This document shows, piece by piece, positions 1-6,723 of a stretch of DNA of 12,775 nucleotides; position 1 is the stretch's first letter; the number at the start of each line of letters is the position of its first letter. The stretch spans positions 1 through 12,775 of the forward strand of contig JAUXBV010000035.1 of NCBI GenBank assembly GCA_030619215.1. The letters run 5' to 3'. The notes beneath the pieces are model-generated. The model was not told the DNA's origin and ran no database searches. It was given only the letters and a program-made list of their open reading frames with translations. The DNA comes from Fibrobacterota bacterium (GTDB taxonomy: Bacteria > Fibrobacterota > Chitinivibrionia > Chitinivibrionales > JANQEN01). The translations under genes and the position numbers were made by a program.

Positions 1-99
1 ATTGTAATATTCAGAATAAATTTTCAATAGTATCTATTTTTTCTATAACAGTGTTTCATATAAAATATTAAATATAGTATATAATTCCGAAATATTAAT

Positions 100-128
100 T
101 TGATTACCGTATATAAAACAACTATCTT
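100..128 (+). promoter_or_regulatory. Possible sigma-70-type promoter for the two-component operon
   Basis: A TTGATT hexamer at 100-105 and a TATCTT hexamer at 123-128 are separated by 17 bases. Each matches four of six positions of the sigma-70 consensus, and the pair would give a leader of roughly 35 bases before the kinase start. A better -10 match (TATAAT, 80-85) exists but has no well-spaced -35. The whole 1-169 stretch is so AT-rich that chance matches are expected. Two TGTTAA copies (132-137 and 144-149) lie just downstream and could be regulator contacts. Tentative. Confidence 0.2.
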
Positions 129-169
129 TTTTGTTAATAAATATGTTAAGGTAGTTGGAAAGAGCATAA

Positions 170-1954
170 ATGAAAAAAAATATTATTATTTGGGTTGTAA
201 TAGGTATATATAGTCTTATAGCTCAGCCAATCGATGAGTCGGTTGAATATTTCTTCCCGGATGAGGTTCCCGTTTCAAACCTTTTAGGCTGGAAGGTAGC
301 ATATGGCGACAGTTGTTATTGGAGCAATCCTGAGTATAATGACTCTCTATGGGAAGAAAACCCAGGAATCGGGTTATGGGTTATTGAAGGTAAAAGTGGA
401 AAAGGGGTACGCTGGTATCGAAAAACGCTGTTTTTTCCTGAGCCGCTTGATTCGCTTGCTTCTCTGGCGCTGTATCAGATTGCGGTAGTCAGTGCAAATG
501 AGATTTACTGGGATGGAAAACTGATTGCACGCAGCGGGCAGCCCGGCTTGGATAAAAAGAGCGAAAGGACGGGTTTATCCGGGCAGGTATTTCCAGTTCC
601 CCGGTCGCTTACAACACCGGGTAAGCATGTTATTGCATTGCGGGTATCTAATTTTCACAGCATATCCGGTGTAATTCAAGCTCCTCTCCAGTTAGGATAT
701 TTTGCTAAGATTAATGAGTCTCTTTTTCGTGTTCAGGGATTGTCGATTTTTTTTGCGGGGATTTTCTTTTTAACTGCACTGTTTCATTTTGCAATCCTGC
801 TGGGGCATGGCAACAAGTGGCCCTACGCTCTTTTCAGCGCGTTCTGCCTCTCCTGTGCCGTACATATCTTTATCAGGGGGTTGCTAAGATACTTCCAGAT
901 TGATCTTGCCCATTATTATACCCTTGCTGCGGTGAATGATATCCCATGGTTTTTGATGCTGGTACTTTTACCGGTATTCTTTCTGTTTGAATTCAGTAGT
1001 CCCTATAAGAAACGCCTTACAACGATTATTATTATTTCAGGGCTTGTGGTAGTAATCTTTCCAAGACTGGCAACCTTTGGTATTGTCCCTATTTCATGGC
1101 TTAACACCTTTGAAAGCGCCAACCGGATCAATGTCTATTTCACCATTGCTGTGTCTATTGCTGTTGCGGTATGGGCGTCGTATCATCGTAAGATAGGCAG
1201 CCTCAGTGCGTGTATCGGGCTGCTGGCATTTCTTGTCGGTGTATTTTTCAGCAGTCGTGCTAATGTTGAAAATGGCTGGGCAATCGGTTTTGCGGTGATG
1301 AATATTTTTCTTACTCTTTCACTTTCAAACCAGATGGCTTATCGCAACCGGACTCACCATGAAGCTGAACTGCGCAATGCGCGTTTGGAACTGGAACTCC
1401 TCAAGAAGCATATTCAGCCGCATTTTTTATTAAACTCGCTTAACTCAATCATTGCATGGCTTGAGGAAGATCCTCCCGTAGCTGCAAAGCTGGTTAATTC
1501 ACTTGCAGACGAACTGCGTATGCTGTTGGCGTTTTCAGGGAAAAAGCTTATTCCGCTCTCGAATGAGATAGGGTTATGTAAAGCACATCTTAATGTGATG
1601 AGTTTACGGCAGGATAAGAACTTTTCCATGACAGTGGAAGGTATAAATGGAAGTGAGATGCTTCCGCCGCTGATTATTCATACCCTTGTTGAAAATGGTC
1701 TTACCCATGGTTACAGCCAAAAGGATATAGGGATTTTCAAGTTAACCTGTACACATTTGAAAAAGGGTTTAAAACTCGCTTTATTTAATGATAGCACCTG
1801 TGAACAAAAACAAAACCTGCCTGAAGATGGAACCGGACTGAAATATGTAAAGATGCGGCTGGAGGAGGCGTTTTCTTCATCATGGAAGTTTTCACATGGG
1901 CCTGTTGACGGGGGATGGGAGGCAGTAATTGAATATAAAGGAGCGACTACATGA
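170..1954 (+). CDS. LytS/YehU-type sensor histidine kinase with extracytoplasmic sensing domain and seven membrane segments
   Basis: This is the membrane sensor of a two-component system, expected to autophosphorylate and pass phosphate to the regulator encoded next. Residues 1-19 look like a signal peptide. Residues about 20-180 resemble the galactose-binding-like jelly-roll domains that precede 7TM sensor regions. Seven hydrophobic segments follow between about 185 and 394. The kinase core has the His_kinase-family motif QPHFLLNSLN with candidate phospho-acceptor His418. An ATP-binding region follows, with N-box LVENGLTHGY (Glu508, Asn509) and Gly box DGTGL (553-557). The usual D-box DNG is replaced by NDS (540-542), a deviation that some LytS-like kinases tolerate. 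The ATG is preceded by the purine-rich GGAAAGAG (157-164). The stop overlaps the regulator start (ATGA), implying translational coupling. The ligand is unknown; a sugar or other envelope ligand is only a guess from the domain type. Confidence 0.9.
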   Translation: MKKNIIIWVVIGIYSLIAQPIDESVEYFFPDEVPVSNLLGWKVAYGDSCYWSNPEYNDSLWEENPGIGLWVIEGKSGKGVRWYRKTLFFPEPLDSLASLALYQIAVVSANEIYWDGKLIARSGQPGLDKKSERTGLSGQVFPVPRSLTTPGKHVIALRVSNFHSISGVIQAPLQLGYFAKINESLFRVQGLSIFFAGIFFLTALFHFAILLGHGNKWPYALFSAFCLSCAVHIFIRGLLRYFQIDLAHYYTLAAVNDIPWFLMLVLLPVFFLFEFSSPYKKRLTTIIIISGLVVVIFPRLATFGIVPISWLNTFESANRINVYFTIAVSIAVAVWASYHRKIGSLSACIGLLAFLVGVFFSSRANVENGWAIGFAVMNIFLTLSLSNQMAYRNRTHHEAELRNARLELELLKKHIQPHFLLNSLNSIIAWLEEDPPVAAKLVNSLADELRMLLAFSGKKLIPLSNEIGLCKAHLNVMSLRQDKNFSMTVEGINGSEMLPPLIIHTLVENGLTHGYSQKDIGIFKLTCTHLKKGLKLALFNDSTCEQKQNLPEDGTGLKYVKMRLEEAFSSSWKFSHGPVDGGWEAVIEYKGATT

Positions 1955-2658
1955 ATGTTCTTATTGTTGAAGATGAGAGGGTCGCTGCACGAAGGCTTGA
2001 GCGGTTGACAAAAGAGGTTCTAGGTGAAAGGCTGACTTCCGTGAAATGTATTGAGAGCCTGCACAGCTCAGAAGTATTTCTTTCGAAACACTCCATTGAT
2101 GTCCTGCTGCTTGACCTGAACCTTAGCGGTCAGGATGGTTTTGAATTGCTGAAACGGGCGGCTGCCGAGTCATTTCAGACCATTATTGTATCAGCAAATA
2201 CGGATCGGGCCATTGAAGCTTATGAATATGGGGTTCTTGATTTTGTCCCGAAACCATTTGATAAGGGGCGGTTAATCAAGGCATTTGAAAGATTGGAGCA
2301 GGTGGACACCGTAAGCGGACACATGGCAAGGATGCTGGTTGTCCGTAACCAGGGGCGGCTGCAGATAGTACCGGTAGAACAGGTGAATTACCTGCAGGGT
2401 GCAGGGGATTACGTGGAAATTCATTTACTGGACGGCAGCTACCTTCTTCATAGTAAATCCCTGGAGGCATTAATAAGGATACTACCTGATTCATTTGTAA
2501 GAATACATAAGTCATATATTACAGACCTGAACAGAATTACCCATCTTCGGATTTACGGTGGGGGGAAATACGAATGTGAATTAAATGACGGCACGATTTT
2601 GCCCGTGAGCCGTACACGCTACAAAGAACTGATTGGATTTCTTGAGCCGGAAAAATAG
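1951..2658 (+). CDS. LytTR-family response regulator
   Basis: This is a cytoplasmic DNA-binding response regulator, cognate partner of the upstream kinase. The receiver domain (1-115) has the acidic pocket Glu7-Asp8, phospho-acceptor Asp55 in VLLLDLNLSG, the switch Ser81 and the conserved Lys101 in VPKPF. After a short linker, residues about 129-232 form a LytTR domain, recognisable from the VNYLQGAGDYVEIHL stretch, FVRIHKSYI and VSRTRYKEL. The length of 235 residues is normal for the AgrA/LytR/AlgR class. The start is fixed by AAAGGAG at 1937-1943 with a 7-base spacer, inside the end of the kinase gene, and the ATGA overlap points to coupled translation. LytTR proteins usually bind paired direct repeats. 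Candidate GTTAA-type repeats lie upstream of the kinase and downstream of this gene, but the regulon cannot be fixed from sequence alone. Confidence 0.93.
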   Translation: MNVLIVEDERVAARRLERLTKEVLGERLTSVKCIESLHSSEVFLSKHSIDVLLLDLNLSGQDGFELLKRAAAESFQTIIVSANTDRAIEAYEYGVLDFVPKPFDKGRLIKAFERLEQVDTVSGHMARMLVVRNQGRLQIVPVEQVNYLQGAGDYVEIHLLDGSYLLHSKSLEALIRILPDSFVRIHKSYITDLNRITHLRIYGGGKYECELNDGTILPVSRTRYKELIGFLEPEK

Positions 2659-2666
2659 ATTCTTAG

Positions 2667-2795
2667 TATGTTAATGTGTTAAAACAGCGGTTTTTCTATA
2701 CTATTGTGTTTTATACCGAATGATAGTGCATTTTACAGATAGAGCATTGATTTACCCGTTATTTTTCCATTAGTTTTAATTTAATATAGTTTTAA
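2667..2795 (+). promoter_or_regulatory. Intergenic regulatory region with short direct repeats upstream of the coiled-coil/barrel gene
   Basis: The 157-base gap between regulator and next gene contains two kinds of direct repeat. TGTTAA occurs at 2669-2674 and 2677-2682. The nonamer TAGTTTTAA occurs exactly twice, at 2771-2779 and 2787-2795, a 16-base period. The second nonamer overlaps a possible -10 hexamer TATAGT (2785-2790). A very weak AAAAC/GTTTT hairpin followed by T residues lies at 2681-2695; it is too unstable to call a terminator with confidence. A LytTR protein acting here is inference from proximity. The AT-rich composition makes chance repeats plausible. Confidence 0.25.
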
Positions 2796-2815
2796 CAATA
2801 TTATGGGGTAAAAAT

Positions 2816-4045
2816 ATGAATAGGCATTATATCACAATGTTAATGTACTGTTTATTATTATGCTGTTTTGCGTTTGGCCAAATAGACACAACAGATACAG
2901 GCGGGAATAAAGACGCGGCTGTTCAATCTCCTTCTGAAGAGGCGGCCGTTGGCCTGGAAACTGATCAGGTTCAAAAAAAGGATAAAGCGAGTTCGCCCCC
3001 GGCTCAGGATATGGCCTATAAAAAAGAAGGTTTCACTGATGTTGAAGGCCTTCGTAAAGACGCGGAAATCCTTCGAGAACAGGCAAAAAGGCTTTATGAA
3101 AAAGCAAAGGATATCAGAAGCGGGTCTGATGATGTAGACGATGTTATTGAAGACCTGGAAGATAATGCGGACGATCTGGAAGATGAAGCTGAGGAGCTTC
3201 TAAAGCAGGCCGGCAGACTGCAGACCTGTATAAAGCTTTCTGAGGATGCGGATGAGCTTCTCAAAATTGATAGTTTACAGGTAGGTAGTGATACAATTTC
3301 CCTGGAAGATAACCTGAAAGAACAGAAGATGCTGATGCTTAAGATGCGCAACAGTGCTGATGAGCTTCTAATAAAAGCAAAAAAAATCTCTGTCAGTGTT
3401 CGGGAAATGAAAGAGGGAACGGATGAAAAAAGCGACTTGTCCGATAAACTTGAGGATAAGGCGGAAGCTTTGGAGGAAAAAGCAGAGGAGTTGGAAGAGA
3501 TGGCTGATGAGCTTGAAGAGGAGCAGAATACGCTCTCTCTGTCAACTCGCTTTCCCTTTCAATTCGGGCATCAGCTGCGCTTCACCTCAGTTCCTCCTTA
3601 CAATGATAAAGACCCCCATTTGCTATTATTGAGCGGGCTGAATTTTTCGTTCTATATTAAAGATTTTTTGAGTATCGGGGCTGAAGATATTACTCTCCGG
3701 TTCAGTAAGACAATGTATGGGAGACGCACTGCAATTTCCGCTTCCCCGATAGTCGCGTTTTCCTTCTTTGCTGCCGGGAGGTTTGAATTCGGTGTGGGTA
3801 TGGGTACGGCAATACAGGGGCAGGTGGGTGGCGATAAAAGCTACGATATCGCTTTAGCTCCCTTTATTAAACTTTTCAATGAGAACTGGGTGACAAAACG
3901 TTTTTCATTGGGACCTGTTACAAAGTTCAATTTTCTTGCAAAGGGTGATTTGTTTACCCGGTCTATTCCCTTTGATCAAGCTAAAGTATTACCCGAGAAA
4001 GCATGGTGGTTTGATTTCGGTGTAACCTATGCATTCCATTTTTAG
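2816..4045 (+). CDS. Exported coiled-coil protein with C-terminal outer-membrane beta-barrel-like domain
   Basis: I do not recognise a named family. Residues 1-21 form a signal peptide with likely cleavage at AFG|Q. A low-complexity, charged linker (22-73) is followed by a long acidic alpha-helical coiled coil (about 76-238). Heptads are obvious in LEDKAEALEEKAEELEE (212-228). The coiled coil looks internally duplicated: about 83-135 and 181-236 both run through DELL/KAK-type helices into LED.A..LE.EAEEL repeats. Residues about 240-409 alternate hydrophobic and polar residues in strand-like runs and end in YAFHF; the terminal Phe is typical of outer-membrane barrels. The likely arrangement is a periplasmic or surface helical stalk attached to a small barrel, perhaps 8 strands. 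The start is preceded by GGGGT (2805-2809), a modest ribosome site. The next gene begins 13 bases after the stop, so the two are probably co-transcribed. A role in envelope spacing or adhesion is conjecture. Confidence 0.75.
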   Translation: MNRHYITMLMYCLLLCCFAFGQIDTTDTGGNKDAAVQSPSEEAAVGLETDQVQKKDKASSPPAQDMAYKKEGFTDVEGLRKDAEILREQAKRLYEKAKDIRSGSDDVDDVIEDLEDNADDLEDEAEELLKQAGRLQTCIKLSEDADELLKIDSLQVGSDTISLEDNLKEQKMLMLKMRNSADELLIKAKKISVSVREMKEGTDEKSDLSDKLEDKAEALEEKAEELEEMADELEEEQNTLSLSTRFPFQFGHQLRFTSVPPYNDKDPHLLLLSGLNFSFYIKDFLSIGAEDITLRFSKTMYGRRTAISASPIVAFSFFAAGRFEFGVGMGTAIQGQVGGDKSYDIALAPFIKLFNENWVTKRFSLGPVTKFNFLAKGDLFTRSIPFDQAKVLPEKAWWFDFGVTYAFHF

Positions 4046-4058
4046 CAAGGTAGTTATA

Positions 4059-4868
4059 ATGAAATGTAAAATACTGTTGGTAATCATTGCCTTTTCTTTT
4101 ATCATTGGGTGTACCTTTAATATTAAAGAGCAGTCAAAGGAGGTTACTGTAACAAGCTCTACTGTTGGTTTAACGGAAGTATCTTTTAACGAAGAGCTGC
4201 TTGAGGACAACAATATTAACGTTCAGGGAATTGAAGGAAAAAGCATTATTATAACTACCCATGCACGTATGCTCATGCTCAATGAAGGTGATGATGACCT
4301 GGATGACCTTCAATTAACAATTGACCAAAAGGGGAAAATCAGCTACTCTTATGAAGGTGATAATTGGGCATGCATAACGATCGGCAAAATATCAATGGAT
4401 ATTGATAAAACCGTTGACCTTGATTTCGAGTCCGTCAGCGGGGATATAAAAATCATGGATATGGAGAGCTTCCTTACCCTCAAGACTGTAAGCGGGAGTT
4501 GCAATATCGAAACAAATGAAGGCTGCAAAGTGAAGACCTCCAGCGGCGATGTTAAACTAAGCGTAGGTTACGACTCTCTTATTGATACAACTGACCTGTA
4601 TGTAAAGACCGTAAGCGGTGATGTTGATATGTTTCTTCCCAATGACACTCTTGCATATACCATTACTGTTTGTGAAATTACACTAAAAACAACCAGTGGC
4701 GATGTGACAATTACGGTACCGGAAGGTTTTACCGCGAATCTGAATTTCAGTACCACCAGCTGCGATAAGAAAATCTCCTCATCATTTATTGATAACAGCG
4801 GAAGCAGTAATATTATTAAATGTACTACCACCAGTGGCGATTTAAAAATAAAGACCTATAGTAAGTAA
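4059..4868 (+). CDS. Putative lipoprotein with DUF4097-like SGD beta-strand repeats
   Basis: This is a predicted lipoprotein of 269 residues. The first 17 residues are a hydrophobic signal ending in the lipobox-like IIGC, with Cys18 as the lipidation site. From about 120 to the end the protein consists of repeated beta-strand units marked by SGD-type turns at 125-129, 143-147 (SGS), 160-164, 184-188, 211-215, 232-236 (SCD) and 257-261. This is the pattern of the DUF4097 putative-adhesin fold, a beta-helix-like stack. Six cysteines after the lipid Cys (105, 148, 156, 205, 235, 255) could form disulfides in the periplasm. I chose the ATG at 4059 rather than 4029. It starts directly at the signal peptide, avoids overlapping the previous gene and has AAGG at 4047-4050 with an 8-base spacer. 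DUF4097 proteins are often linked to envelope-stress regulators, which fits the two-component system upstream, but the biochemical role is unknown. Confidence 0.8.
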   Translation: MKCKILLVIIAFSFIIGCTFNIKEQSKEVTVTSSTVGLTEVSFNEELLEDNNINVQGIEGKSIIITTHARMLMLNEGDDDLDDLQLTIDQKGKISYSYEGDNWACITIGKISMDIDKTVDLDFESVSGDIKIMDMESFLTLKTVSGSCNIETNEGCKVKTSSGDVKLSVGYDSLIDTTDLYVKTVSGDVDMFLPNDTLAYTITVCEITLKTTSGDVTITVPEGFTANLNFSTTSCDKKISSSFIDNSGSSNIIKCTTTSGDLKIKTYSK

Positions 4869-5019
4869 CCTGCACTATTTATTCCATATTATATTTAATG
4901 TTTGTTTTATGTTTGGTATGTAATATTAATCCTTGTTCATACGTATTTTTGAACTGGTTTGTATTATTATTTGGATTTATACGGTATTATAAAATTTTTT
5001 AAACGAGGGAGAACAAGTA
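4869..5019 (+). promoter_or_regulatory. Intergenic region, likely promoter of the TonB-system operon
   Basis: This 151-base AT-rich gap precedes the six-gene transport operon and is its most plausible promoter site, being the largest gap before it. It contains a heptamer direct repeat ATGTTTG (4898-4904 and 4909-4915, 11-base period). Overlapping -10-like hexamers TATTAT (4985-4990) and TATAAA (4988-4993) lie near the gene, without a convincing -35 at normal spacing. ATACGGTA at 4980-4987 recurs inverted upstream of the kinase gene (TACCGTAT, 105-112). A strong ribosome site, AGGGAG, lies at 5006-5011. I see no terminator hairpin after the preceding gene. No binding protein can be named. Confidence 0.3.
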
Positions 5020-5652
5020 ATGGTTGAATTATTAGCGACAAAATTCAATGAGGGCGGGCCCTTTATGTGGATTATTCTCGTGGTTCTGGCTGTTGCATGC
5101 GCAATTGTCATAGAACGCCTCATTTTTTACTTCATACTATGCAATGTAAACGGTGCAAAGCTTATGGCTGATGTAGCGAAGTCGCTCAATAACGATAAGG
5201 TTGATGAAGCAAAAAAAATCGCCGGCCGCAGAAAGGCGCCGGTCAATAAACTGTTTCAGGTGGCATTGGAGCGGTTCGGGCAGGGAATGAGTATTGATGA
5301 TATTCAGGAGGGTGTTGATGAAGCTGCGATAAAGGAGATCCCGAAGATGTCCCAGCGGCTTAACTATCTTTCGCTGTTTGCAAATATCGCGACCCTGCTG
5401 GGCCTGCTAGGCACCATAGCAGGGCTGCAGGTGTCATTTTCCTCCCTTGTCGCAGTCGAAGCCGCAAAGAAGGCAACAATGCTTGCACAGGGGATTTCCC
5501 AGGCAATGAACACAACCGCATTCGGTTTGATTGTTGCCGTACCCTGCATGATTCTCTATACGATGCTTTTTAATAAGCAGCAGGCCCTTACCAAGGATCT
5601 TGACGAGTCAGTAGTCAGGCTTTTGAACTTTATGAAGAAGAAAAAAGCTTAG
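5020..5652 (+). CDS. exbB: ExbB/TolQ/MotA-family proton channel subunit, ExbB-like
   Basis: This is the inner-membrane pentamer-forming subunit of a proton-motive-force-driven motor that energises TonB. The 210 residues show the family's three-helix layout: TM1 at about 14-38, a cytoplasmic loop, TM2 at about 117-141 and TM3 at about 158-184. The diagnostic motifs are present: LGLLGTIAGL (127-136) and GISQAMNTTAFGLIVAVP (158-175). These include the Thr residues lining the pore in ExbB/TolQ. The start is supported by AGGGAG at 5006-5011 with an 8-base spacer. It is the first gene of a run that continues with two exbD-like genes, a tonB-like gene and a TonB-dependent receptor. That context favours an ExbB role over TolQ or MotA: no tolA, tolB, pal or flagellar genes are nearby. 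The symbol is by family and context. Confidence 0.9.
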   Translation: MVELLATKFNEGGPFMWIILVVLAVACAIVIERLIFYFILCNVNGAKLMADVAKSLNNDKVDEAKKIAGRRKAPVNKLFQVALERFGQGMSIDDIQEGVDEAAIKEIPKMSQRLNYLSLFANIATLLGLLGTIAGLQVSFSSLVAVEAAKKATMLAQGISQAMNTTAFGLIVAVPCMILYTMLFNKQQALTKDLDESVVRLLNFMKKKKA

Positions 5653-5657
5653 GAAGA

Positions 5658-5732
5658 TTGGAGTAATGGAGTGGTGGAGTATTGGAGTAATGGAAAAAAA
5701 CTATAAATTTCCAACACTCCAGCGCTCCAGTA
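5658..5732. repeat. Octamer tandem array with inverted copy, predicted RNA hairpin between exbB and exbD-like genes
   Basis: Five 8-base units follow one another at 5658-5697: TTGGAGTA, ATGGAGTG, GTGGAGTA, TTGGAGTA, ATGGAAAA, i.e. a .TGGAGT. consensus. Downstream, three inverted units in the same 8-base phase (5707-5714, 5715-5722, 5723-5730) read TTGGAAAT, CTGGAGTG and CTGGAGCG on the minus strand. Positions 5664-5686 can pair with 5710-5732: 19 Watson-Crick pairs and one G-U out of 23, around a 23-base loop. Shifting by one octamer gives a second, weaker pairing register. The array fills nearly all of the 93-base gap. It ends at the AGAGG (5732-5736) that serves the following gene, so the fold could modulate its translation. 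It is not a CRISPR array: the units are contiguous and have no spacers. Confidence 0.85.
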
Positions 5733-5745
5733 GAGGTTTTTATTA

Positions 5746-6237
5746 ATGAATTTAGCATTTTCCAAACGAAATTCCGCACCGTCGGAAGTAGCGTCTGATA
5801 CCATTGACATAGACGTTACTCCGGTTATGAATATGTTCATTATTCTTATACCGTTCCTTGTGTCAGTTGCTGTATTTACCCATTTAACAATCATTGAATT
5901 CTCTCTACCGCCCAATGTCGGTATGGGGCTGGATACTTCAGAAGGTAAACCCAAGTTAAAAATGACTGTTGTAGTAACATCCGATTACCTGGCAATTACC
6001 CATGGCGATGCAATGCTCGATTCTATCCCGATAGTAAATGGTGAGTATGACTATACATTGCTATTCAAAAAGCTCTCAATTCACCGAAAGGAGAGTGACA
6101 TTAAGAATGAGGTAATTGTTGCCGTAAGAGACGCCATCAGGTTTAAACATGTAGTAAAGGTCATGGACCGGTGTCGGGGCGCCGGTTTTGAAAAGGTCGG
6201 CCTCTCAAGCGCTCCTGAAGAAACGGAAAGTCTGTAG
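5746..6237 (+). CDS. ExbD/TolR-family protein 1, with Asn in place of the essential membrane Asp
   Basis: This is a single-pass inner-membrane protein of the ExbD/TolR family, 163 residues. A short cytoplasmic N-terminus is followed by IDVTPVMNMFIILIPFLVSVAVF (TM about 24-46) and a periplasmic domain that ends in the ExbD-like V.V.D.I.FK.VV.V.D..R.AGF..V.L. In ordinary ExbD the motif is VTP.(I/V)D, whose Asp is required for proton coupling. Here the aligned residue is Asn29. Asp21 and Asp23 lie just before the membrane and might partly compensate, which is speculation. The start has AGAGG at 5732-5736, at the end of the hairpin repeat, with a 9-base spacer. The gene lies between exbB and a second exbD-like gene that keeps the Asp, suggesting a hetero-dimeric ExbD pair. 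No symbol is given because the paralogue cannot be equated with a characterised protein. Confidence 0.88.
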   Translation: MNLAFSKRNSAPSEVASDTIDIDVTPVMNMFIILIPFLVSVAVFTHLTIIEFSLPPNVGMGLDTSEGKPKLKMTVVVTSDYLAITHGDAMLDSIPIVNGEYDYTLLFKKLSIHRKESDIKNEVIVAVRDAIRFKHVVKVMDRCRGAGFEKVGLSSAPEETESL

Positions 6238-6241
6238 GTAT

Positions 6242-6721
6242 ATGAAGAGCCCGCTATCATTTATTAAAGGACGGGACACGGACGGTGTTATGGGCACCTT
6301 CCGCCCGCAGCTTACATCGCTTATTGATGTTATGACTATATTACTGGTTTTTTTAATAAAGAGTTTTTCTGTTGAAGGAAATTTGATAACCCCATCCCCT
6401 GATCTGGAGCTTCCGATTTCGACCTCTGAGAAGCCCCCTAAGCCGATGTGCTCGTTGATAATTACAAAATCATCTGTCCTTTCCGAAGAAGATAAAATTG
6501 CAGAGATTGACCAGTTTAAGGATAATGATTCTTTATTGATACCTCTTCTTTACGATTGGATGACTATTCAGAAAGCAAAGTGTGTTGATAAAGAACGGGC
6601 GAAAGAGGTTCTAATCCAATCGGATCGTGATGTTGAGTTTAATGTCATTAAAAGGGTGATGTTTACCTGCAGCAAGGCCGGCTTTTCCGATTTTTCCGTT
6701 TTAGTGCTGGAAGAGGAATAG
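6242..6721 (+). CDS. ExbD/TolR-family protein 2, with the conserved Asp
   Basis: This second ExbD-like subunit has 159 residues and one membrane helix (about 25-43) in the motif LTSLIDVMTILLVFLIKSF. Asp29 aligns with the proton-carrying Asp of ExbD/TolR. Lys40 sits near the periplasmic end of the helix, which is unusual. The periplasmic part ends in VLIQSDRDVEFNVIKRVMFTCSKAGFSDFSVLV, split here as VLIQSDRDVEF (123-133) and the AGF..FSVLV end (146-155), matching the ExbD C-terminal fold. I prefer the ATG at 6242 over 6188. It starts at a family-like MKSPLSF N-terminus and lies 4 bases after the previous stop, whereas the longer form would overlap the previous gene by 50 bases with an unrelated basic extension. 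A GGAAAG at 6225-6230 is a modest ribosome site. Tight spacing on both sides indicates an operon. It probably provides the functional Asp for the partner paralogue. Confidence 0.87.
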   Translation: MKSPLSFIKGRDTDGVMGTFRPQLTSLIDVMTILLVFLIKSFSVEGNLITPSPDLELPISTSEKPPKPMCSLIITKSSVLSEEDKIAEIDQFKDNDSLLIPLLYDWMTIQKAKCVDKERAKEVLIQSDRDVEFNVIKRVMFTCSKAGFSDFSVLVLEEE

Positions 6722-6723
6722 CA

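Noticed and set aside
2681..2695. AAAAC/GTTTT hairpin as a rho-independent terminator after the response regulator
   Set aside because: The stem is only five mostly A-T pairs, too weak to call.
4029..4058. Upstream start for the SGD-repeat lipoprotein
   Set aside because: It overlaps the end of the preceding gene and pushes the lipoprotein signal inward. ATG 4059 has AAGG at a suitable distance.
5658..5732. Octamer array as a CRISPR
   Set aside because: The units are 8 bases long, contiguous and without spacers, and no cas gene is present.
6188..6241. Upstream start for the second ExbD-like gene
   Set aside because: The extra 18 residues overlap the first ExbD-like gene and do not look like an ExbD N-terminus. 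ATG 6242 fits better.
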